Shown here: piece by piece, positions 1 through 5,319 of the stretch
How the letters are laid out: each line of letters starts with the position of its first letter
Numbering within the stretch: position 1 is the stretch's first letter
From: Verrucomicrobiota bacterium
Lineage (GTDB): Bacteria; Verrucomicrobiota; Verrucomicrobiia; Limisphaerales; JAEYXS01
DNA length: 6,169 bases
Assembly: GCA_021156225.1 (NCBI GenBank)
Contig: JAJNBN010000230.1
Coordinates: forward strand, 1-6,169
Reading direction: 5' to 3'
Notes under the pieces: generated by a model
What the model saw: only the letters and a program-made list of their open reading frames with translations
Database searches by the model: none
What the model was told of the DNA's origin: nothing
Program-made: the position numbers and the translations under genes

Positions 1-408
1 AGCGCTTATACCAACAGCGGCATGGTTTCGCCTCACTTTCTTTCGCTATCAAACTTCATGAACTCCCCAGAACTGCTTACATGCCCATCGGATTCACGCC
101 GAAGCACCGCTAGCTGGAGCACGCTAAATGACAGCAATATCAGTTACTTCATCAATTTTGACGGTGAAGAAACACGCCCCTCTCAGATTGCTTTCGGTGA
201 CCGCTTGTTCACCAGCAGCATCGCACCAATCAACAATCTGCTCATTCTCAGCACGAACGTCACTTACCAATGGGAGAAACGGATTCATGGCGGACTAGGT
301 GGAGTGAGTTTTACAGATGGAAGCGTGCGCATGCTTTCAGATCAAGAATTGGCGCGCGTCTTTCATGAAAAGGAAAACACAGGCTCCCGCATCCAGTTGC
401 CGAGATGA
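1..408 (+). CDS. Pseudopilin-like protein with H-X9-DG tail (5' partial)
   Basis: The frame is open from base 1, so the gene starts upstream and the first in-frame ATG at 22 is probably internal. About 135 C-terminal residues are visible. They contain a CPSD motif, a stretch around NISYFINFDG, and near the end an HGG...FTDGSV segment with exactly nine residues between His and Asp-Gly. This H-X9-DG signature is typical of the C-terminal domain of type II secretion/pseudopilin-like proteins that are amplified in Verrucomicrobiota and related bacteria. Those proteins normally begin with a prepilin N-terminus, which lies outside the window. The next gene is a clear paralogue, sharing CPxDxR, SYFxNxD, GDRL, NxLLIxST and DGSV in the same order, and overlaps it by ATGA. 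GC is about 50 %, lower than the downstream genes. The precise role (surface, secretion or substrate) is unknown. Confidence 0.72.
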   Translation, partial: SAYTNSGMVSPHFLSLSNFMNSPELLTCPSDSRRSTASWSTLNDSNISYFINFDGEETRPSQIAFGDRLFTSSIAPINNLLILSTNVTYQWEKRIHGGLGGVSFTDGSVRMLSDQELARVFHEKENTGSRIQLPR

Positions 409-1073
409 ATATCGCCCGTCAGAAAGTCAGAAAGGATTCGGCTTTCACCAAGGCAGAATTACTGGTTGTCGTTGGGGTTATAGCTCTGCTTGGCGCTACA
501 ATCTATTCCATCATCAATGAGAACAAGAAGAACGGGCGAAAGGTCACATGCAGGGCAAATCTCAAAGAGATAGCCTTGGCATTCAAAATGACCGCCGGAG
601 ATAGCTACAATAACTTCGGCTTCGCCCGCTCCACGAATGTTGGAGGAACCCAAGAATATGTCAGCGGAACGATTGCCTATCAGCATTTCCGGGCCCTCTC
701 CAATGAGCTAAAGCATGTCAGATTGCTGGTCTGTCCTGCGGATGCCAGGAAGCCCACGCCGAGCTTTGAGAGTCTTGCCAATGATAATCTCAGCTATTTT
801 CTGAATTTGGATGCTGACGAAAACAAACCGAACACATCCTTATCAGGCGATCGTTTACTGAGCGGGATTCCCGCCCGAGTAAACGGTCTGCTGATTCCAA
901 GCACAGCTGGTAATTTTCAATGGGACAGTGGCTTGCACAATGGGTCGTCGAAGGAAGCTAAAGGGAACCTTGCGCTCTCCGATGGAAGCGTCACGGATCA
1001 TACAAGTCTCGAACTCACCAAGCAGTTGACCAGCAAGCACAACGCCACAAACCGTTTTCTCTTCCCTGAGTAG
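405..1073 (+). CDS. Pseudopilin-like protein, paralogue of the preceding gene
   Basis: The 222-residue protein has a prepilin-like N-terminus: a short basic leader (residues 1-13), then AFTKAELLVVVGVIALL, with Glu18 at the +5 position if cleavage falls between Ala13 and Phe14, and a hydrophobic helix at about 19-36. The usual GFTLIE is degenerate here: Ala at -1 and Lys at +3. The C-terminal half matches the previous gene (CPADAR, LSYFLNLDAD, GDRLL, NGLLIPST, LSDGSV), which points to tandem duplication. The His-to-DG spacing is 14 residues rather than 9, from an insertion in the loop after HNG. The start is the ATG of an ATGA overlap with the upstream stop, with little Shine-Dalgarno, so translational coupling is likely. 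The product is probably anchored in the inner membrane, with the C-terminal domain outside the cytoplasm. Function is inferred from family only. Confidence 0.72.
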   Translation: MNIARQKVRKDSAFTKAELLVVVGVIALLGATIYSIINENKKNGRKVTCRANLKEIALAFKMTAGDSYNNFGFARSTNVGGTQEYVSGTIAYQHFRALSNELKHVRLLVCPADARKPTPSFESLANDNLSYFLNLDADENKPNTSLSGDRLLSGIPARVNGLLIPSTAGNFQWDSGLHNGSSKEAKGNLALSDGSVTDHTSLELTKQLTSKHNATNRFLFPE

Positions 1074-1155
1074 TCGAGCGCGGACGATTACGATTCTACC
1101 CCCAATTCTCCCTCTTGCGCCCCAGCCCATCTCCCCACACAGTAGCGCCATAAAC

Positions 1156-2208
1156 ATGGTGACTGAGAATGACATTTTGAACGCGTTGAAGGCCGTGAAG
1201 TATCCCGGCTATTCGCGCGATATCGTTTCGTTTGGCCTCGTGAAGCAAGTGGCGGTGAGCAATGGCGCGATCCACGTGTCCATGCAGCTCACCGGCAACA
1301 ACGCCGACGCGGCCCAGCAGATCAAGACCGAGGCGACCAAGATTTTGCAGGCGCTGCCGGATATCCGGATGGTGCATGTGGATGTGCGCCCGGCTCCGGG
1401 TGGAACCACGGGACCAGGTGCGCCAGCGGGAAATGTGGCGGCCGGACCGAACAAGGTGCCGGGCATCAAACGCATCGTAGCCATCGCCAGCGGCAAGGGC
1501 GGCGTGGGTAAATCCACGTGCTCGGCGAACCTCGCGTGTGCCTTGGCCAAGCTGGGCTTGGACGTCGGCCTGCTGGATTGCGATATCTATGGACCGAGCA
1601 TCCCGTTGATGATGGGTGTGCAAGAGCGCCCCATTGTGAGCCCGGATGAGAAGCTCGTTCCGCTCTACAATCACGGCGTGAAGCTCATGAGCATGGGCTT
1701 TTTGCTCGATCCGGATCAGCCGGTGATCTGGCGCGGGCCAATGATCCAGAAGACGATACAACAATTTTTCAGCCAGGTGGACTGGGGCAATCTCGATTAC
1801 CTGCTCGTGGATCTGCCTCCGGGCACGGGTGATGCGCAATTGTCGCTGTGCCAAACAGCGCCATTGGATGGCGGCGTGATCGTGACCACACCGCAGGAAG
1901 CCTCGCTAGGCGTCGTGCGAAAGGGCATCGCGATGTTCCAGAAGGTGAACGTCCCGCTGCTGGGCATCGTGGAGAACATGAGTTACTACGTGACGCCGAA
2001 TGGCGAACGCGTGGAAATCTTCGGTCATGGCGGTGGCCGTGGCGAGGCCGCCCGTCTGGATATCCCCTTCCTCGGGGAGGTGCCCATTTTCATGGAAATC
2101 CGCGAGGGCGGTGACCGCGGGGTGCCCGTGGCCGTCTCGCACTCCGATAAGCCTGCCGGTCAAGTGTTCATCGACGTCGCCCGTAGGCTACATGAGCAAT
2201 TGGGTTAA
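1156..2208 (+). CDS. mrp: Mrp/ApbC/NBP35-family P-loop ATPase (Fe-S cluster carrier)
   Basis: The 350-residue protein has the full two-domain Mrp layout. An N-terminal MIP18/DUF59-like domain (about 3-78) leads through a Gly/Pro-rich linker (79-104) to a ParA/MinD-like ATPase domain. The deviant Walker A is SGKGGVGKST (112-121); LLDCDIYGPSIP follows at 139-150; the Walker B region is LLVDLPPGTGD (216-226); the family motif ENMSYY is at 273-278. Such cytosolic proteins bind and pass Fe-S clusters to apoproteins in an ATP-dependent way. The C-terminal CxxC that binds the bridging cluster in E. coli Mrp is absent: the segment reads VTPNGERVEIFGHGGG (279-294). Some bacterial Mrp proteins, including alphaproteobacterial ones, also lack it, so this is probably a subfamily trait. 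The ATG at 1156 has no good Shine-Dalgarno; GTG at 1159 is a possible alternative. GC is about 60 %, higher than upstream. Confidence 0.93.
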   Translation: MVTENDILNALKAVKYPGYSRDIVSFGLVKQVAVSNGAIHVSMQLTGNNADAAQQIKTEATKILQALPDIRMVHVDVRPAPGGTTGPGAPAGNVAAGPNKVPGIKRIVAIASGKGGVGKSTCSANLACALAKLGLDVGLLDCDIYGPSIPLMMGVQERPIVSPDEKLVPLYNHGVKLMSMGFLLDPDQPVIWRGPMIQKTIQQFFSQVDWGNLDYLLVDLPPGTGDAQLSLCQTAPLDGGVIVTTPQEASLGVVRKGIAMFQKVNVPLLGIVENMSYYVTPNGERVEIFGHGGGRGEAARLDIPFLGEVPIFMEIREGGDRGVPVAVSHSDKPAGQVFIDVARRLHEQLG

Positions 2209-2230
2209 CCATTGATTAACAAGGGTTAAC
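2202..2230. repeat. Short direct repeats GGGTTAAC around a third TTAAC
   Basis: GGGTTAAC occurs at 2202-2209 and again at 2223-2230, with GATTAAC between them (2214-2220). The TTAAC cores start 11 and 10 bases apart, about one helical turn each, and GTTAAC is palindromic. The first copy overlaps the mrp stop codon. The cluster ends 40 bases before the candidate promoter of the next gene, so a regulator-binding site is possible, but chance A/T-rich repetition is not excluded. Confidence 0.3.
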
Positions 2231-2269
2231 GCAAACTGCTACGTAGTATCCCTCACCCAAAATTCAGGG

Positions 2270-2297
2270 TTGTCATCAGCAGGGCCGGTGTTACATT
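2270..2297 (+). promoter_or_regulatory. Candidate sigma-70-type promoter for the small gene and possibly pyrR-pyrB
   Basis: TTGTCA at 2270-2275 (5 of 6 to the -35 consensus) is followed after 16 bases by TACATT at 2292-2297 (4 of 6 to the -10 consensus). Initiation would fall near 2304, giving a short leader before the ATG at 2333. No comparable promoter was found in the 16 bases between the small gene and the PyrR-binding element, so this promoter may also drive pyrR-pyrB. The assignment rests on motif matching alone. Confidence 0.35.
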
Positions 2298-2332
2298 CAG
2301 TCAACAATTCGACGCGTAAATTTTTACAGCGT

Positions 2333-2551
2333 ATGTCCACCGAGACAAAGACCGCCCCAGGCGTGAACGATTTGCTGAAGAACTCGTCGCTCTATCGCGA
2401 GTTCCAAGCCGAGCGGGAAGAAATTTTGCGGCATAAATGGATCGAGTCCGAGAAGGCCGGCTACGATATCGGCTTCGAACGGGCCTTGACCGACTGGATC
2501 ATCCATCACCGGTCCAAGTGGCGGAAAGCCCGCCAGTCCCACGCCGCCTGA
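2333..2551 (+). CDS. Small uncharacterised basic protein (72 aa)
   Basis: I do not recognise the family. The predicted soluble 72-residue protein has no signal peptide or membrane segment. Residues 1-20 look disordered. Residues 20-65 look helical and charged, with the core HKWIESEKAGYDIGFERAL and then WIIHHRSKWRKARQ, rich in Trp, His, Arg and Lys. The core resembles a motif I associate with the ends of some DUF4032-type proteins (HRW..SE.AG.D.G...A), but that is a weak recollection. ATG 2333 was chosen over an in-frame TTG at 2270 because that TTG coincides with a candidate -35 element and would add an unconvincing 21-residue N-terminus. The gene ends 16 bases before the PyrR-binding stem-loop and may share a transcript with pyrR-pyrB, in which case it would escape the attenuator. 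Confidence 0.6.
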   Translation: MSTETKTAPGVNDLLKNSSLYREFQAEREEILRHKWIESEKAGYDIGFERALTDWIIHHRSKWRKARQSHAA

Positions 2552-2567
2552 AGATTTGAGCGAGTAT

Positions 2568-2604
2568 TTTCCTTTAAAGCGGTCCTGCGAGGCCGCCAAG
2601 GAAA
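2568..2604 (+). promoter_or_regulatory. PyrR-binding stem-loop (pyr mRNA attenuator element)
   Basis: The RNA folds into the architecture known for PyrR binding loops. The lower stem is seven pairs (2568-2574 UUUCCUU with 2598-2604 AAGGAAA). An asymmetric bulge follows, UAAA (2575-2578) opposite a single C (2597). The upper stem is six pairs (2579-2584 GCGGUC with 2591-2596 GGCCGC, one G-U pair). The terminal hexaloop is CUGCGA (2585-2590). The core GGUCCUGCGAGGCC matches the Bacillus consensus ARUCCNGNGAGGYU except for first and last bases, which change together from A-U to G-C. It lies 67 bases upstream of a gene encoding PyrR, with a terminator in between. Expected role: PyrR with UMP binds here and reduces pyrR-pyrB expression. 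The 3' arm of the lower stem contains the AAGGA Shine-Dalgarno of the leader ORF at 2609, so binding would also block translation of that ORF. Confidence 0.85.
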
Positions 2605-2608
2605 CACC

Positions 2609-2668
2609 ATGAATTTTGTCCATCATTTTGCGGGTCTGTCGCTAGGCGGCAGACCCGTTTCTTTTTAA
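2609..2668 (+). CDS. Putative pyr leader peptide (19 aa)
   Basis: This short ORF (MNFVHHFAGLSLGGRPVSF, then TAA) has the best Shine-Dalgarno in the area, AAGGA at 2598-2602, six bases before the ATG. That site is the 3' arm of the PyrR-binding lower stem. The ORF runs through the whole terminator hairpin and stops in its T-tract; pyrR starts two bases after the stop and has no Shine-Dalgarno of its own. A ribosome translating it would prevent the hairpin from forming and could reinitiate at pyrR. The peptide shows no obvious sensing motif (two His, three Phe), so translation itself, not the product, is probably what matters. A chance ORF cannot be excluded because AAGG is also expected from the binding-loop consensus. 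Confidence 0.6.
   Translation: MNFVHHFAGLSLGGRPVSF
2631..2666 (+). terminator. Intrinsic terminator (pyr attenuator) upstream of pyrR
   Basis: CGGGTCTGTCG (2631-2641) pairs with CGGCAGACCCG (2647-2657) over 11 positions with one G-U pair and a five-base loop, followed by TTTCTTTTT (2658-2666). This is a strong Rho-independent terminator placed between the PyrR-binding element and the pyrR start, so its use as an attenuator is the natural reading. It lies wholly inside the 19-codon leader ORF. A weak competing structure is possible: 2593-2601 with 2626-2633, with one bulged C. Confidence 0.85.
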
Positions 2669-2670
2669 CT

Positions 2671-3204
2671 ATGCCTGAACGGATAACCATCATGAACCCC
2701 ACCGCGCTCCAGCGTACGCTGAGCCGGATGGCGCATGAAATCGCAGAGAAGAACGAAGCCAGTGCCGACATCATCGTGGTCGGAGTACAGCGCGGTGGTG
2801 TGCATCTGGCCAAGCGGCTCGCGGTGCTCTTGGAGCAGATTTGCGGTCATGCCGTGCCCTGCGGTACTCTGGATGTGAATTTCTACCGCGACGACCTGGA
2901 CACCCATCACACGCCGAATGTCCATCCCACGCAGGTTCCCGCCGATATCACCGGCAAGGTCGTGGTGATCGTGGATGACGTGCTCTTCAGCGGCCGTACC
3001 ACCCGCGCCGCGATGGACGCGCTCAAAGACTTGGGCCGCCCCCGCCGCATCCAATTGGCCGTGCTGGTAGATCGTGGCCATCGCGAACTGCCCATCAAGG
3101 CAGACTTCGTGGGCAAGAGCATTCCCACCGCGCGCGGCGAGAATGTGGAAGCAAGACTGAAAGAAGATAACGGCGACGACACCGTTTACCTGGAACGCCT
3201 ATGA
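2671..3204 (+). CDS. pyrR: Bifunctional pyr operon regulator / uracil phosphoribosyltransferase PyrR
   Basis: The 177-residue protein aligns end to end with Bacillus PyrR. It has type I phosphoribosyltransferase features: the PRPP loop VVIVDDVLFSGRT (98-110), FYRDDL (71-76), and the PyrR-typical QLAVLVDRGHRELPI (128-142) and GKSIPT (148-153). PyrR binds pyr leader RNA in response to UMP/UTP and has uracil phosphoribosyltransferase activity in many species. Positions that affect RNA binding in B. subtilis (Thr18, Arg19, His22, Arg27) correspond here to Ser18, Arg19, His22 and Lys27, so RNA binding is probably retained, in agreement with the stem-loop upstream. The ATG at 2671 is supported by the alignment of residues 4-17 with the Bacillus N-terminus; Met8 would truncate it. 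There is no Shine-Dalgarno, and the start lies two bases after the leader stop. The stop overlaps pyrB by ATGA. Confidence 0.96.
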   Translation: MPERITIMNPTALQRTLSRMAHEIAEKNEASADIIVVGVQRGGVHLAKRLAVLLEQICGHAVPCGTLDVNFYRDDLDTHHTPNVHPTQVPADITGKVVVIVDDVLFSGRTTRAAMDALKDLGRPRRIQLAVLVDRGHRELPIKADFVGKSIPTARGENVEARLKEDNGDDTVYLERL

Positions 3205-4154
3205 GCTGGAACAAACGTCATCTGCTGGACATCGAGTCGCTCACGGCGGACGAGATCAACACCGTCCTCGACACTGCCACCGCCTTCAAAGCCGTCGGCG
3301 AGCGAGCCATCAAGAAGGTCCCTGCCCTGCGCGGCAAAACGGTGATCAATCTTTTCGTGGAACCTTCCACCCGCACGCGCATCAGCTTCGAGCTCGCCGC
3401 CCAACGTCTCTCCGCGGACATCATCAATTTCTCCGCCGAAGCGTCCTCGCTCAAAAAAGGTGAGACGCTGAAGGACACCGCGCGCAACCTCGAAGCGCTC
3501 AATGCGGACATCATCATCATCCGCCACAGCGCCACCGGCGCACCGCATTTCCTCTCGCGCTTCCTGAAGTCCAGCGTCGTGAACGCCGGTGATGGCGCAC
3601 ATGAGCATCCCACGCAAGCGTTGCTCGACACCTTCACCATCCGCGAGAAGAAGGGGAAGATCGAGGGGCTGAACGTGACGATTCTCGGTGATATTCTCTA
3701 TAGCCGGGTGGCCCGCTCGAACATCTGGGCGTTGCTCAAGCTCGGCGCGAACGTGACCTTGTGCGGTCCTTCCACCCTGGTCCCGAAAGTGTTCGAGAAG
3801 ATGGGCTGCAAGGTGACGTGGAATCTGGAGGAAGGCGTTAAGGATGCCGACGTGGTGAACCTCCTGCGCATCCAGCACGAACGCCAGCGCAAAGCGATGT
3901 TTCCGAGCATCGGCGAATACACCAGCCTCTTCGGCATCAATAAGACGCGGTTCAAGCGCCTGAAGCCCGATGTCATGATCATGCATCCCGGCCCCATCAA
4001 TCGCGGTGTGGAAATCGACAGCCAAGTGGCCGACTGCGACCAGTCGGTGATTCTCCAGCAGGTGACGAACGGTCTAGCAGTCCGTATGGCCGTGCTATTC
4101 CTTGTGAATGGCGGCAAGGGACCGCAGGAAGTGGCGGCGCCAGTGGCGACTTAG
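3201..4154 (+). CDS. pyrB: Aspartate carbamoyltransferase catalytic subunit
   Basis: The 317-residue protein catalyses carbamoyl phosphate plus L-aspartate to N-carbamoyl-L-aspartate, the first committed step of de novo pyrimidine synthesis, in the cytoplasm. Family motifs appear in order: the carbamoyl-phosphate site FVEPSTRTRISFE (52-64), SSLKKGETLKDT (82-93), IRHSATGAPH (107-116), HEHPTQALLD (134-143), ILGDILYSRVARSN (161-174), LLRIQHER (221-228), and HPGPINRGVEI (262-272). The length is normal for the catalytic chain. The start is the ATG of an ATGA overlap with pyrR, so the two are translationally coupled. No regulatory chain gene (pyrI) and no pyrC follows; the next gene is convergent. 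With no pyrI nearby, control probably acts through the PyrR leader upstream. Confidence 0.97.
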   Translation: MSWNKRHLLDIESLTADEINTVLDTATAFKAVGERAIKKVPALRGKTVINLFVEPSTRTRISFELAAQRLSADIINFSAEASSLKKGETLKDTARNLEALNADIIIIRHSATGAPHFLSRFLKSSVVNAGDGAHEHPTQALLDTFTIREKKGKIEGLNVTILGDILYSRVARSNIWALLKLGANVTLCGPSTLVPKVFEKMGCKVTWNLEEGVKDADVVNLLRIQHERQRKAMFPSIGEYTSLFGINKTRFKRLKPDVMIMHPGPINRGVEIDSQVADCDQSVILQQVTNGLAVRMAVLFLVNGGKGPQEVAAPVAT

Positions 4155-4176
4155 CCGCCGAAAGAATTAAAACGCA

Positions 4177-4211
4177 AAACCGTTGAAACGTGAAATACGC
4201 TTCAACGGTTT
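4177..4211. terminator. Bidirectional terminator between pyrB and the fumarase unit
   Basis: AAACCGTTGAA (4177-4187) and TTCAACGGTTT (4201-4211) form a perfect 11-pair stem. The loop can add CGT/ACG pairing (4189-4191 with 4197-4199). On the + strand the stem ends in TTT and is followed by an A/T-rich stretch. On the - strand it is followed by a T-rich run (TTTTGCGTTTTAATTCTTT). It sits in the 88-base gap between two converging genes, as expected for a shared terminator. Confidence 0.8.
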
Positions 4212-4242
4212 AACTATTTTAGCCTTTTAACAATTCAACGAC

Positions 4243-4818
4243 TCACAACCGTTTCGCCAACTCCGCCTGACTGTTATTAAACACTTCCTGATGCAGCGAC
4301 CCACCATGGGAATCCATCGTGACAACGACCGGGAAATTCTCCACCTCGAGTTCCCAGATGGCTTCGGGTGAACCGAACTTCTCGAGGAAATAGACGTTCC
4401 GCACTGACTTGATGCACTCGGCCAACACTTGCGCCGCGCCACCGATGGCGTGCAGGTAAACGCAGCCGTATTCCTTGTTCGCTGCGAGTGTGCGATCGCC
4501 CATGCCACCCTTGCCTATGACACCGCGCACGCCGAAGTCCTTGATGATATGACCCTGATAAGGCTCCTCGCGGATGGACGTCGTGGGACCGGCTGCGGTG
4601 ACCTTCCATTTGCCCTGCTCATCCTTCATCACCACGGGGCCGCAGTGATAGATGATGCCGTCCTGCAGGCTCACGCCCTCGGGCAGCGTGCCACCCTCAT
4701 GCAGATACTTATGCACGGCATCGCGACCGGTATAGATGATGCCGGTGATCTCAACAGCGTCGCCCACTTTCAGCGCGCGGATCTTGTCTTCGGTAAAAGG
4801 AGCAGTGAGGTGAGTCAT
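4243..4818 (-). CDS. Class I fumarate hydratase, beta subunit (C-terminal domain type)
   Basis: The 191-residue protein matches the C-terminal domain of class I (4Fe-4S, oxygen-sensitive) fumarases and L-tartrate dehydratase beta subunits. Visible motifs: LKVGDAVEITGIIYTGRDAVHK (16-37), IIYHCGPV (55-62), TAAGPTTSIREEPYQ (74-88), FGVRGVIGKGGMG (95-107), AIGGAAQVLAE (124-134), and WELEVENFPVVVTMDSHGG (155-173). With the alpha subunit it hydrates fumarate to L-malate in the TCA cycle; tartrate dehydratase is the main alternative. The ATG overlaps the stop of the upstream uncharacterised gene by ATGA. The preceding bases are A/T-rich with no Shine-Dalgarno, so translation probably depends on coupling with that gene. 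The alpha subunit gene lies one gene upstream instead of being adjacent, which is unusual. Confidence 0.92.
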   Translation of the reverse strand: MTHLTAPFTEDKIRALKVGDAVEITGIIYTGRDAVHKYLHEGGTLPEGVSLQDGIIYHCGPVVMKDEQGKWKVTAAGPTTSIREEPYQGHIIKDFGVRGVIGKGGMGDRTLAANKEYGCVYLHAIGGAAQVLAECIKSVRNVYFLEKFGSPEAIWELEVENFPVVVTMDSHGGSLHQEVFNNSQAELAKRL

Positions 4819-5315
4819 AACAATAAATTAAAATTCACGTGAGTGCATTTGCGGACAGGGCGACCATTCGCATCTGAAATTGCGAGTGTCGCGTCGTAAA
4901 GAAACGCCGTGCATTTCCATCCTGAGGAACGGTCTATGAGCATCCAATTTGCCTCATCGCTTTGTCGCTCCTCATAGGAAACGGTTTCTAATACAACCCT
5001 GTCAGCAAATTCAAACCTGCTGGTGGATCTGGTGCCATCGTTTCGGACGGTCAGCCCATACTTCACAGCAAGGAGTTCTTTATCTTGGAGAAAGGTGCAT
5101 GCATTAGAAATCACATCCGTTGCCGACTCATTGTGCGCCAATTCGTTTCCATCATTGGTGATGCGCCAATGGCACATGTATATCCACAAGTGATATTCTC
5201 CGAAAGCTCCGCTGTTATCGACATGGCGTGCACCGAAGTCAAACGTCAGAAACGAACCGTGGCCTTTAGCAACTGCCCACGGCGCTTTCCCGACAATCTG
5301 GGCCAATGCACTCAT
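4815..5315 (-). CDS. Uncharacterised protein inserted between fumarase subunit genes
   Basis: I cannot assign a family. The 166-residue protein has no signal peptide or membrane helix. It has aromatic-rich strands: GHGSFLTFDFG (18-28), GEYHLWIYMCHWRI (39-52), then a variable middle and SGWKCTAFLYDATLAISD (131-148). The pattern suggests a small, mostly beta, cytosolic domain, somewhat like small immunity-type proteins, but that is only an impression. The ATG at 5315 was chosen over an in-frame TTG at 5339, which lies inside the alpha gene; the ATG is four bases after the alpha stop. The stop overlaps the beta start by ATGA. GC is about 48 %, against roughly 57-65 % in the fumarase genes on both sides, which suggests acquisition by transfer. 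The C-terminus (VNFNLLL) is encoded by a very A/T-rich stretch. Confidence 0.6.
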   Translation of the reverse strand: MSALAQIVGKAPWAVAKGHGSFLTFDFGARHVDNSGAFGEYHLWIYMCHWRITNDGNELAHNESATDVISNACTFLQDKELLAVKYGLTVRNDGTRSTSRFEFADRVVLETVSYEERQSDEANWMLIDRSSGWKCTAFLYDATLAISDANGRPVRKCTHVNFNLLL

Positions 5316-5319
5316 CAGA

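Noticed and set aside
22..24. ATG at 22 as the start of the first gene
   Set aside because: The frame is open back to base 1, and proteins of this family need an N-terminal prepilin segment that is not present after 22.
1096..1854. Long - strand ORF (252 codons) opposite mrp
   Set aside because: It lies in a shadow frame of a well-conserved gene with high GC. The translation is His/Arg-rich low-complexity and shows no family motif.
2222..2253. Possible terminator hairpin after mrp (AGGG with CCCT)
   Set aside because: Only four pairs with a large loop and no T-tract; not convincing.
2270..2332. TTG at 2270 as the start of the small protein
   Set aside because: It adds an unconvincing 21-residue extension and overlaps a candidate -35 element. 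ATG 2333 is the better start.
2565..2570. TATTTT as a -10 box for a separate pyrR promoter
   Set aside because: No -35-like hexamer lies at suitable spacing, and these bases run into the lower stem of the PyrR-binding loop.
3186..4025. Long - strand ORF (279 codons) opposite pyrB
   Set aside because: It is antisense to the conserved pyrB motifs and its translation has the composition of a shadow frame. High GC explains the absence of stops.
4429..4842. + strand ORF opposite the fumarase beta gene
   Set aside because: The - strand frame carries clear fumarase motifs over the same bases; this one is a shadow.
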